Positions 1 through 11,077 of a DNA stretch of 64,000 bases are shown here, piece by piece; positions within the stretch are counted from its first letter, which is position 1; each line of letters begins with the position of its first letter. The notes under the pieces are model-generated. The model saw only the letters and a list, made by a program, of their open reading frames with translations, was not told the origin of the DNA and made no database searches. This stretch comes from Mermis nigrescens (Eukaryota; Nematoda; Enoplea; Mermithida; Mermithidae). Position numbers and translations under genes: made by a program. The stretch lies in contig JAVLUZ010000648.1 of the NCBI GenBank assembly GCA_036768485.1, positions 124,001 through 188,000 on the forward strand. The letters run 5' to 3'.

Positions 1-1166
1 ATGACCTGCGATTTTGGCCAAAACGGCCAAAAACACCTAAAAACGGCAAAAAAATCGATTATTCCCGAAAATTGGGGGAGTCAAAAATTTTCTCGCTTTG
101 AGGGGATGCGTGGAACTCCCGACTTTGGGTTGGGATCCCCATATCCGCCAGTTACATGCATGCTTCTAATTAAATCCGTACTTAGAAAAGTCTGAATGGG
201 ACCACCTCACCAACCTGGACAACTTACAAATTCTGAGCGTCCGCTTCAGACCCATATCCAGCATTTTATTTTGGTGTGGGCCGAAAATTTCTAAGTCAGA
301 TATTTCGAGGACCATCAGGAGATGAGCAGAAAACGACATTTTTGAGCGTTTGTCAGCAAGCTCCGTACGGAGGTGTTGGAAAATTTTTCACGTCATTTAA
401 TATTCGTGTACAGAAAGAAATCAGTCGTTCAAGTTATCTATACATTTGACTCCTCGTTATATAATCCGTGAATTTTGGCAGGTTCTGTAAGACTTAATCG
501 AATTTTAGCGATTTTGAGCAGTTTCGAAGATAAAACGATACATAAGCATCGGAAAATTCTGCGTATTAGTAGATCAAAAGTACGCTAAAATTCTTTCAGA
601 CGGTCTTTTATGCGCACTTCGAGAATCTTTTCTCTGGGGTACTCTTGTGAAAGGAAAAATTTGTTTTGGTGGCGGGCGGTTCCCCTTCCTGCATCATAGG
701 ACCAGTTGAGCCAAATATCGCAGAAACATTAAGAATTTTATTTTAGATGTCTGCTTGGATATTTTGTGCTCTGATGGGATTCAATCTCCTGCTCCCACGC
801 CAATGCGTTGGCTTCACTCCCACATCCCTGATGCATAATACCGCGATATATCTCTTCTGCTATTCCGCCATACATGTAACATTGGGGGTTGGTGTTCTAC
901 ACTCAAGTTGGGTCTCCCAATCCCCCAAAGTCAGAAATTTTTTCATCCCTTCTATTATGGCGAAAACTTGCGTTTTTGGCCATTTTTATGTTTTTTTGCC
1001 GTTTTTGGCCAAAAATTGGGGTCATTAACCCCTCCCTTCCCAAATAGTCAGGATCCTATCCTAACCAGAATTTCGATCCGTTGCATGCCTGTATCCAGCT
1101 CATCCTATTGTTATACAACGGCGCTTTACAGTATTTCGCACTTTAACGTATTTTAAAATTATTTAG
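1..1166. other. Intron upstream of exon 1
   Basis: Bases 1-160 are the right part of an M4 repeat ending GTTACATGCA. 871-1090 is an M4 copy in reverse orientation. The stretch around 285-420 shares a block (AAGTCAGATATTTCGAG) with 50240-50300. The rest (about 161-284 and 421-870) is AT-rich unique-looking DNA. An open frame at 747 follows a TTTTAG but encodes nothing spectrin-like. Confidence 0.6.
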
Positions 1167-1279
1167 GTGCTTCAAAAACTCTTGGACGATAAACAGAACG
1201 TCATTGATAAGCTTAAAGTAGCATTTGCTCAAAAATTAGATTCGCCGCCAAGTGCAAAAGAACTCGATTTGATATCAAA
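1167..1279 (+). CDS. shot/MACF1: Spectraplakin exon 1 of window (spectrin-repeat helix)
   Basis: Acceptor TTATTTAG at 1166 and donor GTAAGA at 1280. The reading frame starts at phase 0 with VLQKLLDDKQNVIDKL and ends with two bases of a codon that exon 2 completes. The product is a charged amphipathic helix, the usual helix B/C part of a spectrin repeat. It contains no methionine, so it is internal coding sequence. Earlier exons must lie upstream of the window, because no convincing spectrin exon occurs in 1-1166. Confidence 0.75.
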
Positions 1280-1415
1280 GTAAGATTCAGTCCATTGTGA
1301 TCGCGAAATGTTATAATCAAATACATAATTAGGTAGAGATTCGTATCATCGAATGAGAACCTACCAATAGCGTACGAATGATAAATTGAATATCGATATA
1401 CATGACATACATAAA

Positions 1416-1578
1416 CAGGTACGTAGCTGGCCGTCCTATTTGGGGGGGACAACACCAATTTTTGGGGGACTAAGCCCAAAAAGGCCAAAAATAGCACAAG
1501 ATAACGTTTAAAAAGTCATCTTCATCCGATTTTCATGAATTGTGGGGGCTCCAAACTCCCCCAAGAAATACGTGCCTG
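1416..1578 (-). mobile_element. M1 hAT-like MITE, copy 1
   Basis: 163 bp. Ends CAGGTACGTA and TACGTGCCTG, flanked by TACATAAA and TACATGAA (8-bp target duplication, one mismatch). No coding capacity. The 8-bp duplication is the hallmark of hAT transposition. Confidence 0.8.
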
Positions 1579-2291
1579 TACATGAATCTAGTGAATCAGT
1601 GACTGGTCCGATATTTCCGGAAGTTTGTAAACCCGTATTTTCTCTCAGAGTATCTCGAAATAGTAAAACAAAATTCATTATTTGCGTATAAAATAGCGTC
1701 ATTTCGCCGTTGTTTGTTATATTTTTTAAATCCGGCGTATTTGCCTTAACTTTCTTCAGAATAGTGAAAGAAAATCGAAATTCATCTGCTGACTGTTTAT
1801 TCGGTTCGGCATTGACATACATTGAATTATTATTTTATACATATGTAGTTCATCTGTGACTAAGTTACCTACATACATAGCATGAATTTTTATCTTATTC
1901 TGAATGAAATTGTATCATCTGTCAAGCAAGGCCGGATAAAATGCAGTAGAATTGATAAAGTGATCAGCTTTGTAGGAAAGTGAGATTCGATGCTACGATT
2001 GCAAATATTGGTGTCCTGCCTGACCTATATGTATGTAGTATAATTTTACTATTGTTTTGCTTCAAGTGATAATTTTTTAGTCTTAATATTCACAATTTTG
2101 CGAAATTTTCGAAAATCAAGCTTGCGTTGTCATGAATGCTTATCGCAAGAATAGCAATTTTCACCTGGAAAAGATATTCCGAACATGCGAATTAACGATT
2201 TTCATAGCGCCTGAGAGACGTGACTAATTGAAGTTTATAAGTGCAAAAATCGGTCAGAGGATGTTAAGTTCAAGAACTGTGATGTATTAAA

Positions 2292-2458
2292 CAGGCACGT
2301 ATCTTTAGGGGAATGGGGGGTTCGGACCCCCAATCCAGAAAAATCGGAAAAATAGGACTTTTTAAACGTTATTTTGTGCTATTTTTGGCTTTTTTGGGCT
2401 TAGTCCCCCAAAAATTGGTGTTGGTCCCCCCAATATAGGACGGCCAGCTACGTGCCTG
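2292..2458 (+). mobile_element. M1 hAT-like MITE, copy 2
   Basis: Opposite orientation to copy 1, ends CAGGCACGTA and TACGTGCCTG. Flanks GTATTAAA and GTAATAAA form an 8-bp target duplication with one mismatch. Confidence 0.82.
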
Positions 2459-2642
2459 GTAATAAATAGTGAATTTGCGCGACTTCTTTCTCTAGTCAAG
2501 ACTTCCTCATGGCCTTTATTCAGTCCTTTAAATAATAATGGAATAGAAAGATCGGTTAAATCAAAATGCATAGATTTATCAAGTAAAATTTATTTTCATG
2601 ATATGTAGCATAAATCAAACCGTAATAACCTTTGCGTTACAG

Positions 2643-2835
2643 GTTCGATGCTCTTGCGATCGAGTCGAAAGATCGCTGCGATGATTTGCAAATGGTTGAG
2701 CAATTGTCGAGTCATTTCTCGGATAAATTGCAGGATTTCGTGCGTTTTATGCAAAATTGCGAAAATCGCTTGCAACAGTTTGACAATTTATCGATTGGCC
2801 GAGATGAATTGAAGGAGCAAATTGTGATGCTTGAA
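2643..2835 (+). CDS. shot/MACF1: Spectraplakin exon 2 (spectrin repeat)
   Basis: Acceptor TTGCGTTACAG at 2642 and donor GTAAAG at 2836. One base completes the split lysine codon from exon 1, then 64 codons follow to phase 0. The helix-C to helix-A stretch reads DLQMVEQLSSHFSDKLQDF. The next helix ends DELKEQIVMLE, which runs straight into exon 3 SLRNEIAERS. The frame continues open beyond the donor into a T-rich hydrophobic stretch that is clearly intron. Confidence 0.85.
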
Positions 2836-4443
2836 GTAAAGCTTCACTTTCTTGCCGCCTTTTTGTCGTTTTTGACATTTTTTTATTGTTGCCAAGCATA
2901 TTCAATAATATATCTTTTATGTATTTGTCATGTGTTTTTATTTTATATCTTATATTTTCATTTTAAATTGTTTCTTGAACGTTCCCTGCCATGACACTTG
3001 ACAAAGTTTTCCTGCCCTCGTGCTGCTAGAAACGCAAAATTAGTGCGCGGAAAATGCTTGGACATGTTTGAAAAATTTTGCTGTAAAATCTTAATGAAAT
3101 TTTTAACAAAATCTTAAAATTATTTCAAAAAATATTAAATAGCCTCACATTTGCAAGAAGACTTTTCCCTTTGAGCATAAACAAAATGGAAGTCGCTCTT
3201 TTCGCTCACAAATGTTCCTGCACATGCAAATTTTTTGAACCCCTAGAATTTTTTCTGGCATACGAAAGCGGCTGCTTTGATGATTCTTAAGTCTGTAATC
3301 AAAAACTCACTTATGTGGCTCATATTAATCTCACGATACATAGATCATAAAAGACTAATATCGCTCAAAGCGCCTTTAGAATTATATTTTGAAGTTAAAG
3401 AAATCGTTGCAAACGATTCAAATTCGTATTTTTCTATGCTTTTTGAACAATTCAGAATTCAACGGCATATCAGATATTCTAAAGGCTTCAAACCCAAATA
3501 AGCCGGTTGCTACTGCAGGCGGATCAGCCAGAGAATTATCAGGCACGTACATATCTCTGGGGGATGGGGGGTCCGGACCCCCCAAAATTCAGAAAAATCG
3601 GAAAAATATGACTATTTAAACGTTATTTTGTGCTATTTTTGGCCTTTTTGGGCTTAGTCCCCCAAAATTGGTGTTGCCCCCCCAATAGGACGGCTAGCTA
3701 CGTGCCTGAGAATTATTAGCTGAAGTGACGTCAGAAACTGGTGTAGATCACCACACGTCCGCACTGGGGTAGGGGATTTTGGGTTTCCCCTACCACAAGT
3801 TTTGAAAGGCATATCCCCTAAGGCCATTTGCGGATCGATACCTACTGTTGGAATTGTGAGAAAGCGCCAACCGATGCTTCGCAGTAAAATCTGAAGTATT
3901 TTTCGAGTATTAATCTGTCCATTCATTCATTCAGACAGTTTTTGTCCATTATTCTGTCCATATTTGATAGTCCAAGTCGTTCAATCGGTCTTATTATCAT
4001 TTGTTTTCATGCAACCTTTTTCACGAATATTCGAGAAGAGTAAAATACAACGAATTAAAGCATTTTCACGGTTTGTGACGAAGGGGGGGGTAAGGACGAA
4101 CAAAAATATCTGAAAAAATCAACATAAACTCATCATTTCAGCGCCATAATTAGCTATAAAAATTGATCGTTTAAACCCCTGGAAAAACTCGGTTTATCCC
4201 CCTCCCAGAACTTTCGACCCTGTGCATGTACATATAGTGTAGCTTCATATTTATGTATTGTAAGTTTTTAATTTTATACGTTTTGTTTTTATTTTCAAGA
4301 CCACTTTTTTGTTTCTCGAAGCGAATCATTCTATTCAGTTTAAATATTTTTTGAAGTTTTTGCTACTAATTTTTTTTCCATTTTTGTGTTTTATTTTTTC
4401 TAATTTTTGGAATTATTTTGTAATTTTTTTAAAAATTATTCAG
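2836..4443 (+). other. Intron 2
   Basis: Contains M1 copy 3 (3540-3708) and a diverged repeat at about 4078-4225 that matches about 39445-39575 in intron 13. The rest is AT-rich with no recognised feature. Confidence 0.65.
3540..3708 (+). mobile_element. M1 hAT-like MITE, copy 3 (perfect target duplication)
   Basis: 169 bp, ends CAGGCACGTA and TACGTGCCTG, flanked on both sides by AGAATTAT, a perfect 8-bp duplication. This is the cleanest proof of M1 boundaries. Confidence 0.9.
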
Positions 4444-4776
4444 TCGCTGCGCAACGAAATCGCCGAGCGCAGTCTGGCGTTGCACGAATTGCGTCAGTTG
4501 AGCGATCAGTTGTCGCAATGCGTGCGACGCGATGACGCGGACGCGTTGGCGACGCAGCGCGCGTCGCTGTCGACGCGCTTTGACGCGTTGGACGCCACGT
4601 CCGCGAAATTGGCTCACGTTTTGGACGAAATTGCGCGTCGCGTCGATCAATTCGTCGAACGCGTCGACGTCGCGTCGCGTTGGTTGGCCGACGCGCAGTC
4701 CGAATTGAACACAAAGTTCACGGGTTCTACCAGCGTCTACAACGACGAATTGGAAAAGGAATGCGAAGACCTAATG
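4444..4776 (+). CDS. shot/MACF1: Spectraplakin exon 3 (spectrin repeat, 111 codons)
   Basis: Acceptor after a long T-rich tract ending TTATTCAG at 4443, donor GTAATT at 4777, phase 0 at both ends. It encodes almost one full spectrin repeat. The conserved tryptophan of helix A is in ASRWLADAQSEL about 80 codons in. The exon is strikingly GC-rich (GCG, TCG and GAC codons) against AT-rich introns, so it also produces long antisense and shifted open frames that are shadows. It joins exon 4 as CEDLM-NLIGQI. Confidence 0.88.
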
Positions 4777-6524
4777 GTAATTATTGTAGGAAGTGAATAA
4801 GGTAAAATAAATAGTAGACTGATAAATTGTAAAATAATTAATCGAATAATAAATAATAAAATAAAAAATAAATTTTGAAATAAATACATAGTAAGATGAT
4901 AAATTATTAGTTAAATAATAAAATGACCAAGTTATGAAATATGTATAAAATAATAAATTACAAAATAAATGATAAAATTATAAATTATAAAATGAGTATT
5001 AAATAATAAATTAGATGAAATAAATAGTAAAATAATAAATTACAAATGGAAAATCATAAAATAATAAATTATAAAATAGATAATAAAATAATAAAAATAA
5101 AGTGGGGCGTATTGGAATTAAATTTCGAGAACGGATCGTTTTCGAGCAGAAATTGAATATGGTAAAAAATGGAGTTAGATTTGTGTTCTTTGGTTTACCT
5201 TATCTTAACTCCATATCACGAAAAATTCCGATTCTGAAAAATGATGGACAAAGAAATTACTTATATGTTTGCCTGGAAAGTTAAAATAAAGGGAAAATCA
5301 CGCATGTGGATCATCAATTAAAAAATAAGATTAATTGAGGGGAAAAAATAAAATAAAAATAAAACAAAATTTTTTAAAGTGACTTTTTAGGGCTAAAACC
5401 GTTGGACAAGTGTCAAAAAACATTTTGTATTATATGACGAGATTCTTTTTTTATAGACGATAAAAGTGGCTATTGGTAGACTTTTGCTGAACTGAATGAA
5501 TCCAGAAAACCCATAAAACAAGCTGCCATTTTGTTTATAAAATCAAAATTTCCAAGAGTGAGGGATAGAATCTCGCAAATCCTGCCCCAAGATCGTGTAT
5601 GGTTTAGACAAGGTACATAAGGCAAAATAGAGGAAAAAATAAATTGAAATTGAAAACTTCATGTAAAAATACTTGAAATTGGCCTGATTTTATTTAATAG
5701 CATAATTTTACGCTATTTTAGTATTTATACTAGTTTTCATGGCTATTTTAGCTCAAAAAAGCTGTGACTGACCCTTCCCCAGACCAGTCATGCTGTCTGT
5801 GCATCTGATCTTCGGTCTATCCGTATTTATGTTAATTCCGCTTCACTAAGACTCCTGATTTTCATCAAAACAGTTTACAAAATTTGAAATAATAAAATCT
5901 TTTTTAAAATCTTTTATTTTTAATTAACGTGTCAGAAATTGAATAAAAATTTGATTTTAATTATAATAAATTAAATTTTCATTTCTAATAACGAATTATG
6001 AAACACTTTCGAATATCTAATTTTTTACTTAAAAAAAATTTCAAAAACTTATTTTATGTAGAAATCAAATAAATTTGTATTATTTTTCCAAATAAATAAA
6101 TAACAAATAAATAATCGTAAAAAATTTTGGAATTAAAGTTTCCTAATTAAATCTGACAAAAATTTAGTTTTGAAAGTCAACAAAATAGTTAATTAACTAT
6201 TTTACATTTATTTCAAATTGCATCCCTAAAATACTTTTTTTAAACGCCATCAATTTTTTTATTTTTGTGTACTGTACTAATATTTGAATTGCAACAGAAA
6301 GGTATAATTTTTCATTTCAAAGATTAAAGTCTTGAGCGGGAAATGCAAAAAGCAGAAATTGTAAAAAAAGAATAGAACGGGAAGGAATTTTTCGTTATGT
6401 TTAATAAGATATACCTAACAAAACATATGAATAAAAAAGTATTAAAAAGTATAAAATAGAGTGCATATTTTTTTCAAAAAATTTTTTTCAAATTTTACAT
6501 GTAAATAAATAAACGAATTTGTAG
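4777..6524 (+). other. Intron 3
   Basis: Very AT-rich. 4796-5100 is a degenerate (AATAATAAA/AAATAAAT) low-complexity array. About 5642-5720 is an inverted partial copy of sequence at 7150-7225 inside the mariner-like repeat of intron 4. No gene is seen in the rest. Confidence 0.6.
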
Positions 6525-6836
6525 AACCTGATCGGCCAAATTTGCGAGCGACAAGACGAAGTGACGAAATTGATCGAAGAAGGCGGCGAATTGTGCCGAC
6601 ACACGAGCGGCCCGGGCACCGATCAGCTTCAAGCGACGCTGAGTCGCTTGGAAAATCAGGTCAGCGATTTGAACGCGTCGGCCGACGCGCGACTCGACTT
6701 TTACAACGGCGTTTTCGCCCTCACCGCCGAATTTCACTCGAAAAATCGACTTTTGTCCGATTGGCTGCAAGAAATCGAAGCCGCTCTGCTCAAGCTGGAT
6801 AAATCTCCTTTGGACGAGCAGATTGAAGTTATTACG
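6525..6836 (+). CDS. shot/MACF1: Spectraplakin exon 4 (spectrin repeat, 104 codons)
   Basis: Acceptor AATTTGTAG at 6524, donor GTGGGT at 6837, phase 0 at both ends. It encodes about one spectrin repeat, with the helix-A signature LLSDWLQEIEAAL and the turn LDKSPLDEQIEVIT at the end. The last 12-15 bases of the exon plus the donor recur twice inside intron 4 (near 7721 and 7929), see findings. A mariner-like repeat begins 16 bp after the donor. Confidence 0.9.
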
Positions 6837-6852
6837 GTGGGTAGACGACGTA

Positions 6853-7290
6853 CAGTACTCGCCACGAAATTTGAAAAATAAAGAACCGATTGAGTTTATT
6901 TAGGAACGCTTTCTCGCGACCTAATCGTCAGGCACGTAGCTGGCCGTCCTATTTTGGGGGGACCAACACCAATTTTTGGGGGGACTAAGCCTAAAAGGGC
7001 AAAAATAGCAGAAAATAACGTTTAAAAAGTCTTATTTTTCCGATTTGTCTAAATTTTGGGGGGTCTGAACCCCCCATTCCCCCAGAGATACGTGCCTGCT
7101 AATCGCCAGAAACCTAAAGAGCATCCTGACATGCTTTACTTTATGGAAACGCGACCCAGCGTAAAATTATGCTATTCAATAAAATCAGGCCAATTTCAAG
7201 TACTTTTGCACGAAGTTTCCAATTTCAATCCATTTTTTCCTAAATAAAATCAATCGGTTCTTTATTCTTAAAATTACGTGGCGAGCACTG
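6853..7290. mobile_element. Tc1/mariner-like MITE interrupted by M1
   Basis: Inverted ends CAGTACTCGCCACG and CGTGGCGAGCACTG, extending about 45 bp into the element (shared AATAAAGAACCGATTGA and complement), with TA on both outer sides (6851-6852, 7291-7292). TA duplication plus a CAGT start suggests the Tc1/mariner/pogo group. M1 copy 4 has inserted at 6929. The element lies 16 bp after the exon 4 donor. Confidence 0.7.
6929..7098 (-). mobile_element. M1 hAT-like MITE, copy 4
   Basis: 170 bp, ends CAGGCACGTA and TACGTGCCTG, flanked by CTAATCGT and CTAATCGC (7 of 8 match). Nested inside the mariner-like repeat, so it is the younger insertion. Confidence 0.85.
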
Positions 7291-7509
7291 TATAACAGAG
7301 GGTGATGGGGATCCCCTCCCTACCTAAGGTTGGTCGTCTCTCATCACCCAAGGGCAGGAAATTTTGACCCCGCTGCTCGATTTTTGGCAAACTGCGTTTT
7401 TGTTGTCAATTTTAGGCGCTTTTTTGCCTTTGTTAGTCAAAAGTTGTAGGTCCCTCACCCACACCCCTTAAAATAGCCGGGAACCCCTCCCGTAATATCG
7501 AACCGCGAC

Positions 7510-8165
7510 ATGTATACGACGGTACATCTGATTATTTAGCGTTGAATATTTATACGTGTAATTATGTCGATTGATTACTTTTTCGTTTAACTAATTCAAA
7601 ATTCAATTTATTTTTTCTTTTTTACACCTTTTATAGCATACTTTTGTAGTTTATTTTCAAAGTTTTATTCTTCTTTTTCAGAACTTTCATTAGTTACATA
7701 TTCATTTTTATATTAATTTCGATCGAGGTTATTACGGTAGGCCTGATTATTTAGCAGTAAATATGTAGCTGCATATGTACATATCTAATTAAGCCAATTT
7801 ATAACATTTTTTATGGATTAAATTCAAAATTTGATTTCTTTATTTTTTACTTTTTACACCTTTTTAAGCATATTTTCTATAGTTTATTTTCAGTTTTCAT
7901 CTTTATTGTGAAGTTTGCTTATCAATTTCGATAAGTTGTTACGGTAGGTATTATTGATATTTACTATCGTTAAATGTATATGAGCTTGTGTACGTAATTA
8001 CCTCGATTTGCACATGTATTACTTTTTCAAGTATGTATACCTAATTCAAAATTCAATGCCTTAATTTTTTAGTTTTTTACAGATTTCATATAGCATGTTT
8101 TTTTATAAAATTTTATAGTTTGTCTTCATATTATTGTCAAGTTTCCTTACGTATGTATTTATATT
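7510..8165 (+). repeat. Tandem array of about 200-bp units with decoy exon-4 donor sequences
   Basis: Three degenerate units share in the same order a GTTATTACGGTAGG-type start (near 7721 and 7929, a weaker one near 7508), TGATTATTTAG or similar, CTAATTCAAAATTCAA, TTTTTACACCTTTT, and ATAGTTTATTTTCA. The start of each unit resembles the end of exon 4 plus its donor (GAAGTTATTACG-GTGGGT at 6822-6842). The array therefore looks like a tandem duplication that began across the exon 4/intron 4 border. Confidence 0.65.
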
Positions 8166-8175
8166 ATGTTATATT

Positions 8176-8349
8176 CAGGCGCGTTTCTTTGGGGGAATGG
8201 GGGTGTGCGGACCCAACCCCCAAATTCTGAAAAATTGGGAAAATATGACCTTTTAAACGTTATTTTGTGCTATTTTTGGCCTTTTTGGGCTTAGTCCCCC
8301 AAAAAATTGGTGTTGGTTCCCCAAAATAAGACGGCCTGCTACGTGCCTG
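8176..8349 (+). mobile_element. M1 hAT-like MITE, copy 5
   Basis: 174 bp, ends CAGGCGCGTT and TACGTGCCTG. The flanks (…TTATGTTATATT and CTTATGTTATAT…) suggest a target duplication blurred by small changes. Confidence 0.72.
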
Positions 8350-8459
8350 CTTATGTTATATCATACTGATTGTATTTATCGTTATATTATATAATAAATT
8401 TTTGTATTCGCGATTAAATCAATTTTGTCAATTTATTATCAATGACGTCATTCGCCCAG

Positions 8460-8666
8460 GATTTGCAAGAGGGTGTTCTGAATTTTCGTGACGCGTACAA
8501 AGATCTCGAAGATTGTTGCTCGAAACTGGCCGAAACGGCCAACGCGCAGGGCGTCAAAACGCTCAGAGAAATCACGGATCGTTTGTCCGCTAGATTTGAA
8601 AAGGTTTGCAATGATTTGGAAAAGCACCATCAGCGGTTGGAATTAACGCGGCAAAAATCTCGAGAG
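8460..8666 (+). CDS. shot/MACF1: Spectraplakin exon 5 (spectrin repeat, 69 codons)
   Basis: Acceptor TTCGCCCAG at 8459, donor GTACGC at 8667, phase 0 at both ends. The product DLQEGVLNFRDAYKDLEDCC continues from exon 4 EQIEVIT, and LREITDRLSARFEKVCNDLE is a typical helix C/A stretch. The open frame reaches back to 8442, but MTSFAQ there lies before the acceptor and is intron. Confidence 0.85.
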
Positions 8667-10837
8667 GTACGCACGTAATTGAATTAATTTTAAACAATTT
8701 TAAATAACTTTTAATTTCGGATAACTATTACCATAGCACAACCGTGTGTAACATTTTTTGCCGTTTTCTCGTATTTTTAGCCTTATTTTATCATTATTCT
8801 TATTTTTAGTACCGGGTTACTATTTCATTGTGTGATAGTTTTTGTTTCATCATTTCATTTCACGTTACTGTCGAATTTTTACCAGAACTATATTTGCTTC
8901 ACCGCGCTAATGTATGCTTTATTGTGTATGCAGTTGTAAAGGTAATATGCACAGCATGAAAATTCTGGGGGTTGGGCGGGTGAAATTTCAAAGTGTCGTT
9001 TTTTGGCCCAAAATGGTGGTTACGCCTTAGAAACATCGTTTCTATGCGTTTCGGACGGTGCTCCATCTTTCTAGAGCATAAAATCATAAACAAATTCGAA
9101 AAAAATCAAATAAATCAAATAAATTGAACAAAATATAATTAAAATATGAGTATATGGCGCGAAGCGCCGAAAATCCGACTTTTCTGAGCAAATAGATAGC
9201 TAAAAAGGCTTAAAAAGCATCTTTTCTACGAATTTTCAGGAAATTTTCGTGAACTTTTGAAAAATCGTGAATTCTGCGGGGGGGGGGTGAAAATTTTGCT
9301 GGGGATTAAACCCCCAACCCTCCCTATGATTATGTATGGTTGTTACTCAGTGCTAGTTGCATAGTCATTTTGCTTTTCGCGGTTCTTTTCAAATTTCCGT
9401 CCCTCTTTTAATTTTTTTTTGAACTGACGTAATTGAATTTTATGTATATTTAAAGCAATCCTTCTTGAATGTTCGGAAAGCTGTTGTTTTCAAATTCGTG
9501 CCAAAAATTTTAAGTGTCGTTTTAGCAGTGACTGGGCACCGGCTATTTCCTCAGCTTCTTCTAATTCACGCTGATTCGCTTTTGAGTGAAGATGTTGCAA
9601 AACCTCGCACGCTGTAAAAGGTTTTTTACATGCGAATTTAATTCTAAATTTATTGGGAGATGGAAATGCTTTTCTTCGAGCTTATTTTAGTAACTTTTCT
9701 CTGTCATTTAAATTTTTCCAACCGGTTTGAGGGGTCAGTCGGCTCGGCAGAGAGCTTTTCTGAGCCAAAAATGGCCTCAAAAATTGGGGCTAATACTAGA
9801 ATAGCATAAAAACCGCGTTAGTCCACAGTTTATGGTCAATTTCGAGTATTTTGCAGCAAATTTTAAATTTTCACCCATTTTTGGCTATTTTCTATTTTTC
9901 CCGAAATTTCTTCCCTGTAATCTATTCTCCGAACTCCATTAAATACATGTCGTATCGTGTTTTTTATTGTTGAGGTTTTGCAGCGGTAGACGAAGCGTTT
10001 TTATTCATACTTTTATTTTGCCTCTTTGCAATGATTTACTACTGACACTTATCGGATTGCTTTCAATTAAATTTACATGAACGAAAATTAAATCCGCGAA
10101 TTTAATCAAAATGAAATAATGTATTTTTCATTGAAAAGTTTCTGCGGGGACAATAGAAACTATTTCTTAATCGAAAACTTTTCGCCCTCAGCTGCTGTAT
10201 TACGCACTTTTTATTAAATTTAAATTCAAATTCAAATTATTATTTAAAATTCGCACATTATTATAAATTACTGTGTTACAAATTTCGTTTTACTATGTTT
10301 CTTGAAACTGGTAATTGGAAATTCATGAAATGCGGAAAATAAATCGCGCATTCAGTCCTCGGGCTCTCTATCATGGTCTCCTGGCTGCCTTTTCTGTTCA
10401 TTTTTGCAACGACAATATGTAATGGTCCCATACGTAGCTCACATATTCCGATTAACTCATTTGATTAATTTTCAATTAATGGATTTTCATTTGATATAAC
10501 TTTCCGATTTCCTATGCTAATTTATTAATTCAATAATTTAATTCGATCGAATTCGATTTATCAAAATTTTTCGAATTCTCCATCTTTTTCTAGCCGTTTT
10601 CTAAATTTTGAGTGATTTACGAAGTGTAATTCATTTATATACCAATTCAGTTAATCTAATTTTACTAAAACTAATCCTTTCACCGATTTTTTTTTCTAAA
10701 TTTGACATTTTACTGAAAATTTTGTTATCAGAACTTGAAAATGTCGCTTATCCATACTTAATTTGAGGTATTTGCGGGTAATTGTTATTTTTTCAATGTT
10801 TATTACTAGAAATAGTGTATAATTCGCTACCCAATAG
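8667..10837 (+). other. Intron 5
   Basis: 8947-9339 is an M5-type repeat in reverse, with the GGCGC-GAA-GCGCC hairpin at 9156-9169. About 9715-9930 is an M11 repeat (TCCACAGTTT block shared with 23345-23640, 50885-51245). The remainder is AT-rich with no gene. Confidence 0.6.
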
Positions 10838-11077
10838 GTTTTTGCCGAAATGGACGATTTGATCGACTGGCTGCAGCAACTCGAGTCTAAAATGATGACT
10901 GAGGGAGCTGCTTCGGCGGATCCGGAAGCAGCTCACGATCAGCTGAGAGATCAGCAGCTCATCAACGATCAACTGAACGAGCAGGGCGCTAAAATTAGGG
11001 AAAATTTGGAAATTGCGAAAAAATTGCAAAACGAGCACGCTGGCGAAGATGGGCATATTTTCAAAGAAAAAATTGAG
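10838..11077 (+). CDS. shot/MACF1: Spectraplakin exon 6 (spectrin repeat, 80 codons)
   Basis: Acceptor TACCCAATAG at 10837, donor GTATGT at 11078, phase 0 at both ends. VFAEMDDLIDWLQQLESKM holds the helix-A tryptophan. Helix B follows as DQLRDQQLINDQLNEQG. The end FKEKIE joins exon 7 ILKEFFDSALKL across the 6.7-kb intron 6, the largest intron in the window. Confidence 0.88.

Larger units (their letters stand above)
1280..2642 (+). other. Intron 1
   Basis: Holds two M1 elements in opposite orientation (1416-1578 and 2292-2458). The remaining AT-rich sequence shows no gene or recognised repeat. Confidence 0.7.
6837..8459 (+). other. Intron 4
   Basis: Contains a mariner-like repeat (6853-7290) with M1 copy 4 inside it, an M4 copy in reverse (7290-7516), a tandem array of about 200-bp units (7510-8165) carrying decoy exon-4 donors, and M1 copy 5 (8176-8349). 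Confidence 0.7.

Noticed and set aside
747..1028. Open frame MSAWIFCALMG after TTTTAG, a possible exon
   Set aside because: The product is hydrophobic with no spectrin character, and its 3' part lies in an M4 repeat.
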